From an uncultured Oscillospiraceae bacterium (GTDB taxonomy: Bacteria; Bacillota; Clostridia; Oscillospirales; Oscillospiraceae), in assembly GCA_910577525.1 (NCBI GenBank), contig CAJTLI010000008.1, positions 64,383-99,990 of the forward strand: a DNA stretch of 35,608 nucleotides, written 5' to 3'. How positions within the stretch are numbered: the first letter of the stretch is position 1; each line of letters starts with the position of its first letter. Shown here one piece after another: positions 16,477-25,555 of the stretch. Below the pieces are notes generated by a model. The model did not search any database. It was not told the origin of the DNA and was given only the letters and a program-made list of their open reading frames with translations. Position numbers and translations under genes: made by a program.

Positions 16477-17145
16477 ATGGATTTTCGGCACGAGTGGAAA
16501 CATGAGATATCATATCTGGATATGCTGGCGCTCCGGCAGCGCCTGCGGGCCGTGGCTCAGACGGACCGGCACGCGGCGGGCGGGAGATATCTGGTTCGCA
16601 GTTTATACTTCGACACGCCCGAGGATAAGGCGCTGCGGGAAAAGCTGGACGGCGTCAGCCACCGGGAAAAATTCCGCATCCGCTACTATAACGGCGACAC
16701 CTCGGTGATACATCTGGAGAAAAAGAGCAAGCTGGGGGGACTGGGGAACAAGCAGAGCGCCATGCTCTCCGTAACGGAGGCATCCGCAATTCTGCAAGGT
16801 GATCTGGCCTGGATGCCGGACAGTGAAAGGCCGCTGGTGCGGGAGCTGTACGGCAAAATGCGCACGCAGCGCCTCCGCCCCAAGACCATTGTGGACTATA
16901 CCCGGGAACCCTATGTCTACCCGGCGGGCAATGTCCGGGTCACGCTGGACTACGATATCCGAACCGGCCTGCGCTGTCCGGATTTTTTGAGCCCAGGGAT
17001 TACAATTCCCGCGGGAGACGCGCCTATCATTCTGGAGGTCAAATGGGACGCATTTCTCCCGTCGGTCATCCGTGACGCGATTCAGCTGGAGGGGCGGCAC
17101 ACCTCCTCATTCTCCAAATACGCCCAATGCCGGATCTACGGCTGA
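16477..17145 (+). CDS. VTC-domain (polyphosphate polymerase-like) protein
   Basis: 222 residues, a whole VTC domain and nothing else. The tunnel-lining basic and acidic residues of the family are visible in order: RHEWKHEI (residues 4-11), RSLYFDT (41-47), REKFRIRYY (63-71), HLEKKSK (79-85), KTIVDYTREPY, RVTLDYDIRTG and the closing ILEVKWD. In yeast, Vtc4 makes polyphosphate from ATP; bacterial relatives are widespread but mostly uncharacterised. It is first in a three-gene run with DUF4956 and CotH. The start is preceded by a G-run (GAAAGGGGGGG) 11 nt upstream, a weak site. Confidence 0.9.
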   Translation: MDFRHEWKHEISYLDMLALRQRLRAVAQTDRHAAGGRYLVRSLYFDTPEDKALREKLDGVSHREKFRIRYYNGDTSVIHLEKKSKLGGLGNKQSAMLSVTEASAILQGDLAWMPDSERPLVRELYGKMRTQRLRPKTIVDYTREPYVYPAGNVRVTLDYDIRTGLRCPDFLSPGITIPAGDAPIILEVKWDAFLPSVIRDAIQLEGRHTSSFSKYAQCRIYG

Positions 17146-17158
17146 ATGAACTATTGGT

Positions 17159-17183
17159 TTTTCCCGCCCGGCGGGCGGGAAAA
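17159..17183 (+). promoter_or_regulatory. Perfect hairpin between VTC and DUF4956 genes
   Basis: TTTTCCCGCCC, loop GGC, GGGCGGGAAAA: an 11-bp stem in the 85-bp gap. There is no T-tract after it on the + strand, so it is more likely an mRNA processing/stability structure or weak attenuator than a terminator. Confidence 0.55.
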
Positions 17184-17230
17184 GCCGGAAAACAGCCGGA
17201 TCTGCGGCAAAAGAAAAAGGAGTTCTTTCC

Positions 17231-17902
17231 ATGACATTTAACGATATTTTCAAATCCAGCTTTCTGGAAAACGTCACCAGCGTCAGCATTCTCGACATGG
17301 TTCTGGCCTTGGCGCTGGCCTTTGGCATCGGCCTGTTTATGTTCTTCGTCTACAAAAAAACCTACCAGGGGGTCATGTATTCCTCCAGCTTCGGGGTCAC
17401 GCTGATCGCCCTGACCATGATTACCACGGTGGTCATTCTGGCGGTCACAAGCAATGTGGTGCTGTCCTTGGGCATGGTGGGCGCGCTGTCCATCGTCCGC
17501 TTCCGCACCGCCATCAAGGAGCCGCTGGACATCGCCTTTTTGTTCTGGGCCATTGCTGAGGGCATCGTGCTGGCGGCGGGAATGATCCCGCTGGCCATCA
17601 TCGGCGGGGTGGTTATCGGTTTGATTTTACTGGTTTTTGTCAACAAAAAGAGCAGCTATAACCCCTACATTGTGGTGCTTCAGTGTGACGGACACGAATC
17701 GGAGCGGCGGGCGGCTCAGTACCTGGACACCCAGACAAGACGCTGTGTGGTCAAGAGCAAGTCCGCTCAGAAGGGGGCCGTCGAGCTGAATCTGGAGATC
17801 CGCCTGAAGGACGGCAATACGGACTTTATCAACACGCTGTCCGAGATGGAGGGGGTCCGCAGCGCGGTGCTGGTGAGCTACAACGGCGACTACATGGGCT
17901 GA
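17231..17902 (+). CDS. DUF4956 membrane protein
   Basis: 223 residues. Hydrophobic segments at about 20-40, 54-73, 76-90, 100-118 and 120-138, then a soluble C-terminal domain (145-223). The family signature is VGALSIVRFRTAIKEP (83-98) followed by LDIAFLFWAIAEGIVLA. DUF4956 proteins have no assigned biochemical role and are often encoded beside VTC-domain and CotH genes. Ribosome site AAAAGGAGTTC before the ATG. Lies 13 bp before the CotH gene, so the two are co-transcribed. Confidence 0.9.
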   Translation: MTFNDIFKSSFLENVTSVSILDMVLALALAFGIGLFMFFVYKKTYQGVMYSSSFGVTLIALTMITTVVILAVTSNVVLSLGMVGALSIVRFRTAIKEPLDIAFLFWAIAEGIVLAAGMIPLAIIGGVVIGLILLVFVNKKSSYNPYIVVLQCDGHESERRAAQYLDTQTRRCVVKSKSAQKGAVELNLEIRLKDGNTDFINTLSEMEGVRSAVLVSYNGDYMG

Positions 17903-17914
17903 GGAGGGACCGCC

Positions 17915-19828
17915 ATGTCAACGCACAAATATATGGACCGCGTCTGCGTTGCCGCCGCCGTGCTCTCCCTGCTTCTGACGCTGCTGTTTATGAATGGCCG
18001 GGCCCTGAACCTCCAGCCGGCCGGCAAGGTCATGGGGTATGAAAATCGGCTGTTTGATGCCTCCCGCGTCCATACCGTCGAAATCGTCATGGACGATTGG
18101 GACGGCTTTCTTTCGACCTGCCAAAGCGAGGAATACAGCTCTTGCAATGTGGTCATTGACGGCGAGAGCTATAAAAACGTTGGAATCCGCGGAAAGGGAA
18201 ACACTTCCCTCAGCTCGGTCGCCGCCATGGGGAGCAGCCGTTACAGCTTCAAGATCGAGTTTGACAAGTATGACAGCGCCAAGAGCTATCACGGGCTTGA
18301 TAAAATCAGCTTGAACAATCTGATTCAGGACAACACCATGATGAAGGATTACCTGACCTATCAGATGATGAACGCGTTCGGCGTCCCCAGCTCCCTGAGC
18401 AGCTTTGTTTATATTACGGTTAATGGCGAGGATTGGGGACTGTACCTGGCGGTGGAAGGGGTGGAGGAGGCCTTTTTGCAGCGCAACTATGGCAATGATT
18501 ACGGCGAACTCTATAAACCGGACAGCATGAGCTTTGGCGGCGGCCGGGGCAACGGCCGGGATTTTGACATGAACGATTTGGCAGACAAGTTCAGCGGGAA
18601 GGACGAAGACAGTTCAGCGCAGCCCGGTCAAAGACCGGACTTCGGCGGCTTCAGCCCGCCGTCCATGCCTGGCGGCAATATGCCGGAAAATCCTCCCGCT
18701 GAGCAGGATACCGAGCGGCAGCCGTCGGACACCCCCCCTGGGGAAATGGACTCTGGCGGTTTTGATCCGGCGTCCATGTTTGGCGGCGGTGGTTTTAGTT
18801 TTGGAGGGACATCCGATGTAAAGCTGCAATACATTGACGATGACCCGGACAGCTACTCCAATATCTTCGGCAGCGCAAAAACCGGCGTTTCCATGGCGGA
18901 TGAGACGCGGCTGATCGACTCCCTGCGCTCCCTGTCCGGCTATGAAGATTTGGAGAATGTTTTGGATATAGAAGCGGTGCTTCGCTATTTTATCGTTCAC
19001 AATTTTGTGGTCAACGGGGACAGCTACACCGGCAACATGATCCACAACTACTATCTGTATGAGGAAAACGGCAGGCTGTCCATGATCCCCTGGGACTACA
19101 ACCTGGCGTTTGGAACATTCCAGGCAGGTTCGGCGGTTTCTGCGGTCAACGACGCCGTTGACGATGTCCTCTCCGACCGCCCCATGCAGGCGTGGATCTT
19201 CTCCGATGAGGCCTATACGCGGCAATATCACCAGCTGTACGCGGAATTTTTGAACACGGTGGATGCGGACCGGATCATCAACGACGGGTATGCGCTGATT
19301 GCGGACTATGTGGAGAAGGACCCCACCAAATTCTGCACCTATGAGGAATTTGAAACCGGCGTCCAAGCGCTGCGTTCCTTCTGCGCACTGCGGAAGGAGA
19401 GCGTTCAGGGCCAGCTGGCGGGCACAGTTCCCGCGACCAGCGAACAGCAGAACGCACAAAGCGGCGCCCTGATTTCCGCGGACGGTCTGAACCTGTCCGA
19501 TATGGGAACCATGGGCGGCGGTATGGGCGGCCCCGGTGGATTTGACGGCATGGACGGCCAGGCGTTCCCCCCTGCGCAGGATGAGGCCGCTGGTTTGCTC
19601 GATGAGACAAACAGCGCCCCATTGGGGCCGGACGGGCAGGGGGCGGGGGGAAAGCCCCCCGCTCAGGAGCAGAGCGGCAATTGGGACTTTTCGCCGCCCG
19701 GCGGCGGTTTTACCCCGCCTGATGGGCAGACATCGCCCGGGTCTCAGCCGTCCGCCGTTATACTGCTCGGATTATCCGCGGCCGTATTGCTCATAGGTCT
19801 TTTGATTGCGGTCAAATACAAACAGTGA
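17915..19828 (+). CDS. Membrane-tethered CotH kinase-like protein
   Basis: 637 residues. An N-terminal membrane anchor (about 9-26) and a C-terminal one (about 613-634, followed by KYKQ) would hold the body outside the cell. CotH fold landmarks: VEIVMDDWDGF (55-65), GIRGKGNTS (90-98), YSFKIEFDKY (110-119), KISLNNLIQDN (130-140), VEGVEEAFLQR (180-190) and the metal/phosphate site IPWDYNLAFG (391-400). CotH of Bacillus phosphorylates spore-coat proteins. Odd here: a 95-residue Gly/Pro/Met-rich insert (205-300) splits the kinase domain, and a second such stretch fills 510-610. Last gene of the VTC-DUF4956-CotH operon. Confidence 0.88.
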   Translation: MSTHKYMDRVCVAAAVLSLLLTLLFMNGRALNLQPAGKVMGYENRLFDASRVHTVEIVMDDWDGFLSTCQSEEYSSCNVVIDGESYKNVGIRGKGNTSLSSVAAMGSSRYSFKIEFDKYDSAKSYHGLDKISLNNLIQDNTMMKDYLTYQMMNAFGVPSSLSSFVYITVNGEDWGLYLAVEGVEEAFLQRNYGNDYGELYKPDSMSFGGGRGNGRDFDMNDLADKFSGKDEDSSAQPGQRPDFGGFSPPSMPGGNMPENPPAEQDTERQPSDTPPGEMDSGGFDPASMFGGGGFSFGGTSDVKLQYIDDDPDSYSNIFGSAKTGVSMADETRLIDSLRSLSGYEDLENVLDIEAVLRYFIVHNFVVNGDSYTGNMIHNYYLYEENGRLSMIPWDYNLAFGTFQAGSAVSAVNDAVDDVLSDRPMQAWIFSDEAYTRQYHQLYAEFLNTVDADRIINDGYALIADYVEKDPTKFCTYEEFETGVQALRSFCALRKESVQGQLAGTVPATSEQQNAQSGALISADGLNLSDMGTMGGGMGGPGGFDGMDGQAFPPAQDEAAGLLDETNSAPLGPDGQGAGGKPPAQEQSGNWDFSPPGGGFTPPDGQTSPGSQPSAVILLGLSAAVLLIGLLIAVKYKQ

Positions 19829-19894
19829 AGAGATACCGAAGCAATTTGAATCCGTTTCATACCGTGTCCCATCAGGCGCGGTGTGAAAAATGAG

Positions 19895-19939
19895 AGCGGA
19901 CAGACGGGCCCCGGCTTAGCCGGTGCCCGTCTGTCCGCT
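19895..19939 (-). terminator. Shared terminator of groEL and the CotH gene
   Basis: 15-bp stem (AGCGGACAGACGGGC with GCCCGTCTGTCCGCT) plus an inner CCGGCTTAGCCGG hairpin. Minus-strand read-out gives CTCATTTTTC after the stem, serving groEL; on the + strand the T-tract is weaker. Confidence 0.85.
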
Positions 19940-19961
19940 TTGCGGGTTTTATCAGACTGCC

Positions 19962-21587
<1,626 letters not shown>

Positions 21588-21638
21588 ATCGCATTACCTC
21601 CAAAAAATGATCATGATCGAATTGGTGCCCGCCGCGCC

Positions 21639-21708
21639 GTAGGGGCGGATATGATCCGCCCGCCGTGCCGCGCGCCGGGAGTTCGGGCGGATGGTATCCG
21701 CCCCTACA
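21639..21708. repeat. Palindromic mini-element between groES and groEL
   Basis: 70 bp, GTAGGGGCGGATATGATCC at one end and GGATGGTATCCGCCCCTACA at the other, same family as 4343-4408. It begins six bases after the TAA of the groES-end duplicate and lies about 50 bp before the groEL start. Confidence 0.85.
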
Positions 21709-21713
21709 CATTT

Positions 21714-21770
21714 TTACTCCACAACCGCCAGGATGTCGTTCTGACGGACGATGGTGTACTCCTCGCCGTC
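21714..21770 (-). pseudogene. Duplicated 3' end of groES
   Basis: On the minus strand this reads DGEEYTIVRQNDILAVVE and a TAA stop, the same as the last residues of groES (DGEEYTIVRQNDILAIVE). 44 bp (21727-21770) are identical to 21935-21978, 208 bp away; the final codons differ. It has no start of its own. Its stop is followed by the mini-element and groEL, so it looks like the ancestral groES end displaced when the neighbouring insert arrived, or a tandem duplication. Confidence 0.85.
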
Positions 21771-21921
21771 CTCCCCGCGAAACTCCGTTTCGCGGGGGCC
21801 CCTTTGGGATTTTGTATGCGGCTGCCGGAAGTAAATTCTGTCAGCCTCCGGCGCTGGCGCGCCGCCCCATCTCACGATGGGGCCCCAGGCAGACGGCTCC
21901 TGGCCTGCGGGCCTTTGAATG
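21771..21921 (-). other. Hairpin-rich insert between groES and its duplicated end
   Basis: About 150 bp with no coding potential but several clean hairpins: CCCCGCGAAAC/GTTTCGCGGGG (21776-21800, 11 bp, loop TCC on the + strand), GCCGGA/TCCGGC around 21820-21862, and CCCCATC/GATGGGG with a four-base loop (21873-21890). Together with the 57-bp groES duplicate it makes up the repeat unit of 208 bp. It may be a mobile palindromic element that restores the 3' end of the gene it enters. Confidence 0.6.
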
Positions 21922-22206
21922 TCACTCGACGATGGCCAGGATGTCGTTCTGACGGACGATGGTGTACTCCTCGCCGTCCACCTTGACCTCGGTGCCGGAA
22001 TACTTGCTGGTGAGCACCTTGTCGCCCACCTTCACGGTCATGACGACTTCCTTACCGTCCACCGTGCCGCCGGGGCCCACGGCCACCACCTCGGCCATCT
22101 CGGGCTTCTCCTTGGCGTTGGCGGTGAGAATGATGCCGCCCTTGGTCTTTTCCTCGGCCTCCAGGGCCTTGAGGATGACGCGGTCAGACAGGGGTTTGAG
22201 ATTCAT
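21922..22206 (-). CDS. groES: 10-kDa co-chaperonin GroES
   Basis: 94 residues: MNLKPLSDRVILKALEAEEK, mobile loop (KTKGGIILTANAKEKPE, residues about 20-36), roof and closing strand. GroES caps GroEL. AAGGAGG lies 8 nt before the ATG. It is first in the operon, behind a CIRCE operator. The last 16 codons lie in the 44-bp stretch duplicated at 21727-21770. Confidence 0.98.
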   Translation of the reverse strand: MNLKPLSDRVILKALEAEEKTKGGIILTANAKEKPEMAEVVAVGPGGTVDGKEVVMTVKVGDKVLTSKYSGTEVKVDGEEYTIVRQNDILAIVE

Positions 22207-22300
22207 TGTTGGTTCCTCCTTAAATTAAAGTGCGGAGCCGTCCTGAGCAGCAGCCTTAAGGCCGCCTCACGAACAGGCGTAGCATGTGTACTGTCGGTGG

Positions 22301-22327
22301 TTAGCACTCGATAAGTTTGAGTGCTAA
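22301..22327 (-). promoter_or_regulatory. CIRCE operator (HrcA site)
   Basis: Perfect TTAGCACTC, nine-base spacer, GAGTGCTAA. This is the HrcA repressor site of heat-shock operons. It lies just downstream of the groES transcription start, 95 nt before the ATG. Confidence 0.97.
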
Positions 22328-22338
22328 CCACGAGTATG

Positions 22339-22367
22339 ATAATACCCCCTCTGCCGGAAAAAATCAA
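22339..22367 (-). promoter_or_regulatory. Promoter of groES-groEL
   Basis: Minus strand TTGATT (22362-22367), 17 bp, TATTAT (22339-22344); start near 22332, directly before CIRCE. The rest of the 309-bp gap to nrdR (22370-22485) holds nothing I recognise. Confidence 0.8.
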
Positions 22368-22481
22368 CCCCCTATTTCAAAAAAATTGGCATTTGGGCCA
22401 AAAATTCACTCTCCGTTCACAATCCAACCGGGCGACTGCTAATTTCTGACGGCTTTCGCCACCCTGTCCGGTAAATCTATA

Positions 22482-22512
22482 CAAAAGGCCCGCCGGTCTC
22501 CCGGCGGGCCTT
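22482..22512 (-). terminator. Terminator of nrdR
   Basis: AAGGCCCGCCGG, short loop, CCGGCGGGCCTT with TTTTG on the minus strand directly after the stem; starts a few bases past the nrdR stop. Confidence 0.9.
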
Positions 22513-22515
22513 CGT

Positions 22516-22971
22516 CTATTTTTCCTCCAGCAGCTTGGTCAGCTCAGCCATAAACGTGTTGAGGTCCTTGAACTGACGGTAGACGGAGGCAAAGCGCACA
22601 TAGGAGACCTCGTCCACGTTTTTGAGCCGCTCCATCACCAGCTCGCCGATCTCCGTGCTGGGAATCTCCCGTTCCATTTCGTTTTGCAGGGACTGCTCGA
22701 TCTCATTGGCGATCCCCTCCAGGGTGGAGATGGATACCGACCGCTTCTCGCAGGCCTTGAGCATGCTGCCCAGCAGCTTGTTCTTGTCAAAGGACTGACG
22801 GCTGCCGTCCCGCTTGATGACCATCAGGGGCAGGCTCTCCATAATCTCATAGGTGGTGAAGCGCTTGCGGCAGGACAGGCATTCCCGGCGGCGGCGGATG
22901 CTGCTCCCCTCGTCGGCGGGGCGGGAGTCCACCACTTTGCTTTCCGGGTGGGCACAGTACGGGCATTTCAC
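22516..22971 (-). CDS. nrdR: Ribonucleotide reductase regulator NrdR
   Basis: 151 residues. Zinc ribbon C3-x2-C6 ... C31-x2-C34 (MKCPYC, RECLSCRKRFTTYE), then an ATP-cone domain (about 46-136; VIKRDGSRQSFDKNKLL). NrdR senses dATP/ATP and represses ribonucleotide reductase genes. The start is GTG at 22971, giving the conserved V/M-KCPYC; the ATG overlapping it is out of frame. It is monocistronic with its own terminator. Confidence 0.97.
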   Translation of the reverse strand: MKCPYCAHPESKVVDSRPADEGSSIRRRRECLSCRKRFTTYEIMESLPLMVIKRDGSRQSFDKNKLLGSMLKACEKRSVSISTLEGIANEIEQSLQNEMEREIPSTEIGELVMERLKNVDEVSYVRFASVYRQFKDLNTFMAELTKLLEEK

Positions 22972-23010
22972 GGCGGAATCATTCCTTTCCAGATGAAAAT
23001 CGACACCTTT

Positions 23011-23019
23011 ATTATAACA
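23011..23019 (-). promoter_or_regulatory. Extended -10 promoter of nrdR
   Basis: Minus strand TGTTATAAT, a consensus extended -10 box, about 40 nt before the GTG start. No good -35 box is seen. Confidence 0.55.
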
Positions 23020-23066
23020 TGGCCCGCTATAAAAGGGTACACCTTTTTAAAAATTTTTTTCAGGCC

Positions 23067-23095
23067 GCATAACCTGCGGAAATGGTGGCATACTG
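23067..23095 (+). promoter_or_regulatory. Possible sigma-G (forespore) promoter
   Basis: GCATA (23067-23071), 17 bp, CATACTG (23089-23095), 20 bp before the start of the Asn-rich gene. Forespore sigma-G promoters in Bacillus and Clostridium look like GCATA-N17/18-CATACTA; one base differs. Confidence 0.5.
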
Positions 23096-23115
23096 TCCTG
23101 CGTGAGGTGATAATC

Positions 23116-23271
23116 ATGGATAACCGCAATTTCAACAACTCTGAAAACAAGAACCAGCAGAACAGCCAGAACAAGAACAATCAGAACGGCCAGAATAAGA
23201 ATCAGCAGAACAGCCAGAACAAGAAGGACTCCAACAACACTGAGAACCGGAACAACAGCCGGGGCTACTGA
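23116..23271 (+). CDS. Asn/Gln-rich small protein, possibly spore-specific
   Basis: 51 residues, more than half Asn, Gln or Lys, built from repeats of the type NKNQQNSQNK; begins MDNRNFNNSEN and ends NNSRGY. There is no hydrophobic segment and no Cys. A ribosome site (TGAGGTGAT) precedes the ATG, and a sigma-G-like promoter stands just upstream, so a spore protein of the small, heat-stable kind is plausible. It does not show the sequence of alpha/beta or gamma SASPs. Divergent from nrdR. Function unknown. Confidence 0.75.
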   Translation: MDNRNFNNSENKNQQNSQNKNNQNGQNKNQQNSQNKKDSNNTENRNNSRGY

Positions 23272-23326
23272 GTTGGGCGGAAGCTGAAGGGCGGCGCGCC
23301 CTCAGCCTTTCCCTCAGGAGGACGCC

Positions 23327-23518
23327 ATGAAGAAAAAAAAGCCTGACGACCGGGAGCGGGCGGCCCGGGACCCCCAGTACCGCCCCCCTCCCTACGAGGA
23401 CCTGTCCGATCTGGTCGCGGGGCGGCAGCAGGCGGGGCCCCAGTCCACACCCCCAAGAGAGGGAACCGAACTGGACCGGTGGCAGGACCTGGACCTGTTC
23501 CACTCCCCTGAGCTGTAG
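23327..23518 (+). CDS. Small hydrophilic protein of unknown function
   Basis: 63 residues: a basic start (MKKKKPDDRERAARDP), a Pro/Tyr patch (QYRPPPYEDLSDLV) and an acidic end (DRWQDLDLFHSPEL). No membrane segment or known motif. AGGAGG lies six bases before the ATG, which strongly supports translation. It follows the Asn-rich gene by 55 bp and precedes a strong terminator, so the two may share a transcript. Confidence 0.7.
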   Translation: MKKKKPDDRERAARDPQYRPPPYEDLSDLVAGRQQAGPQSTPPREGTELDRWQDLDLFHSPEL

Positions 23519-23559
23519 CGCCGGCCCTCACCCATTTTGCCGGCCGGCGCGGCAAAACA

Positions 23560-23597
23560 GCGGCGCATGGAGAATACTCCATGCGCCGCCTGTTTTT
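23560..23597 (+). terminator. Terminator between the small genes and DUF1015
   Basis: GCGGCGCATGGAG, loop AATA, CTCCATGCGCCGC (23560-23589), then CTGTTTTTTTG. The minus strand has TGTTTTG after the stem, so it may also end the DUF1015 transcript. Confidence 0.9.
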
Positions 23598-23613
23598 TTG
23601 TGGAGATTCTTTC

Positions 23614-24900
23614 TCAGCGGATTTTCCGGGCCTCCAGGTAGAACCGCTTGTCATGGGCCTCCCCCATGGAGAAGGTTTTGCGGGGGAGGATGCCGTCGTG
23701 GATGACGGTGGGAAACAGGGCCGCCTTGTCCATAGGGGGCAGGAGGAAGGCGATGTTTCCGGGACGGGCGGCAAATTCCCGGGCCACCTCCTCGCCGTGG
23801 ATGTAGTCCACCCGCCCCTCATGGCCCATGAGGTAGCCGTCCAGAAATTCCTGGAGGATGCCCACAGGCAGGCGGCCGGGGGCGGGCACTGTAATCACGC
23901 CCTCCCGCCCGGCGCAAAGATAGCGCAGGGGAAGGCCGCCGTCTCCCGCCCGGCTGCCCCGGCGGGCCCCCGGATAGGCCCGCACCAGCGCGTCCAGCAG
24001 GGCCTCCGGGTCGGTGTGGAACACCACCCGGTGGATGGGCTCAAACTCCAGGCTGGTGTCGTGGAGGTTGACCAGCTCGCACAGGGCATACCTGGCGGGG
24101 AGGCCGTCCCACTTTTCCGGGGGCATCAGCCGCTTCAGCCGCTCATAGCACTCCTTGGCGGTGGCCAGGGAGTGGTTGCCGTCCCCCACGGCGAAGAGCA
24201 TGACGGCCCCCTCCTCCGCGGCGTATCTGGCGCGGAAGGCGGCGGGGTCCGCCAAGCCGGACAGGGCCTGCCGCACCTGCTCCAGCTGGTCTTCGTTCAG
24301 CAGCCAGCCCTTCACATGCCCGCCCTGCTCCATCAGATCGAAGTCGTAGAGCAGCTCCATCCGGTCTGTCTGAGCCGCCAGGGGCTCGATGACCGTGCGG
24401 CCCGGGTCGTCGGCCAGCAGCATGGCGTGGGGCAGCTCGATGGGGGCGTTTTTGCGCACGGCGATGCGGGGCGGAATGCGGGTCATGACCACCCCCTCGG
24501 TGGCCCGGATGAGGGCGTCGGAGCCCGGCTCGTAGTCGTAGGCGGTCAGGTCCGCCATGCCCACCAGCCCCCGGCGGGTCCTGCCGCTCCAAAGCGTGCG
24601 CTCCACGTAGACCATGGCTCCGGGCAGGGTTTTAAAGCGGCCCTCCCGGAGATAGGCGGCCATGGTGGCGTTGATGTCGGTGATGTCCATCTCCATCTGG
24701 GGACCGTCCAGGCTGCTCTCCGGCAGGATGAGCCGCAGGGCGGAGGGGGACCGGCCCACCCGCCGCTCCACCCGCTCCCAGTACTCGGGCTGGGAGGTGT
24801 ACTGGTCGCAGGCCACCACGGCCCACTTGTCGTAGTCGCAGTCACGGGGGAGGAGGATATCGGCGGGTTTGAAGGGGAGGCGGTCGAAATCAGCGCTCAT
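23614..24900 (-). CDS. DUF1015 family protein
   Basis: 428 residues from ATG at 24900 (AGAGG nine bases upstream). Recognised by PADILLPRDCDYDKWAVVACDQYTSQPEYW near the start (cited by position, residues 10-39), YVERTLWSGRTRRGLVG, the invariant-looking FAVGDGNHSLATAKECYE and the ELVNLHDTSLEFEPIHRVVF segment. DUF1015 proteins are soluble, found widely in anaerobes, commonly beside serine/phosphoglycerate metabolism genes, and have no proven reaction. It follows thrH by 31 bp, so they are co-transcribed. The longer frame to 24978 overlaps thrH and adds unrelated sequence. Confidence 0.9.
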   Translation of the reverse strand: MSADFDRLPFKPADILLPRDCDYDKWAVVACDQYTSQPEYWERVERRVGRSPSALRLILPESSLDGPQMEMDITDINATMAAYLREGRFKTLPGAMVYVERTLWSGRTRRGLVGMADLTAYDYEPGSDALIRATEGVVMTRIPPRIAVRKNAPIELPHAMLLADDPGRTVIEPLAAQTDRMELLYDFDLMEQGGHVKGWLLNEDQLEQVRQALSGLADPAAFRARYAAEEGAVMLFAVGDGNHSLATAKECYERLKRLMPPEKWDGLPARYALCELVNLHDTSLEFEPIHRVVFHTDPEALLDALVRAYPGARRGSRAGDGGLPLRYLCAGREGVITVPAPGRLPVGILQEFLDGYLMGHEGRVDYIHGEEVAREFAARPGNIAFLLPPMDKAALFPTVIHDGILPRKTFSMGEAHDKRFYLEARKIR

Positions 24901-24931
24901 GGTGAAAACCTCTTTTCCTGGAAAATACGCG

Positions 24932-25531
24932 TTATAATGCGGCCTTGATGGCGGCCAGCAGGTCTCCGAACTCCTCAAAGGCGGGGATGTCCGGGTAGTC
25001 CGCCTTGATCTGGGGGGTGGACTTGAACAGGAAGCCCGCCTTGCCCGCCTGGATCATGGCCAGATCGTTGAAGCTGTCCCCGGCGGCGATGGTGTCGAAG
25101 CCGCAGGACTGGAGGGCTTTCACGGTGGTGAGCTTGGACTTCTCACAGCGCATCCGGTAGCCGGTGATCTCACCGCTGTCCGCCGCCTCCAGAGTATTGC
25201 AGAACAGGGTGGGCCAGTTCAGCTTGGCCATGAGGGGCTTGGCGAACTGTTCGAAGGTGTCGGAGAGAATCACCACCTGGGTGAGGGTGCGCAGCTCGTC
25301 CAGAAACTCCTTCGCGCCGGGGAGGGGGTCGATTTTGGCGATGGTGTCCTGAATCTCTTTGAGGCCCAGGCCATGCTCTTTCAAAATGCCAAGCCGCCAG
25401 GTCATGAGCTTGTCATAGTCCGGCTCGTCCCGGGTGGTGCGGCGCAGCTCGGGGATGCCGCTGGCCTGGGCAAAGGCGATCCAGATCTCGGGGACCAGCA
25501 CGCCCTCCATATCCAAACAGACGATGTTCAT
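24932..25531 (-). CDS. thrH: ThrH-type HAD phosphatase / phosphotransferase
   Basis: 199 residues, very like Pseudomonas ThrH. HAD motif I is CLDMEGVLVPEIWIAFAQ with Asp7 and Glu9 (LDxEG is the ThrH form of DxD), motif II ILSDTFEQF, and motif IV AAGDSFNDLAMI. ThrH acts as a phosphoserine phosphatase and can pass phosphate to homoserine. AAGGAAG precedes the ATG. It lies between an aminotransferase gene and DUF1015, which fits serine or threonine metabolism. Confidence 0.92.
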   Translation of the reverse strand: MNIVCLDMEGVLVPEIWIAFAQASGIPELRRTTRDEPDYDKLMTWRLGILKEHGLGLKEIQDTIAKIDPLPGAKEFLDELRTLTQVVILSDTFEQFAKPLMAKLNWPTLFCNTLEAADSGEITGYRMRCEKSKLTTVKALQSCGFDTIAAGDSFNDLAMIQAGKAGFLFKSTPQIKADYPDIPAFEEFGDLLAAIKAAL

Positions 25532-25555
25532 TTGATATCTTCCTTTCAGCGTATG

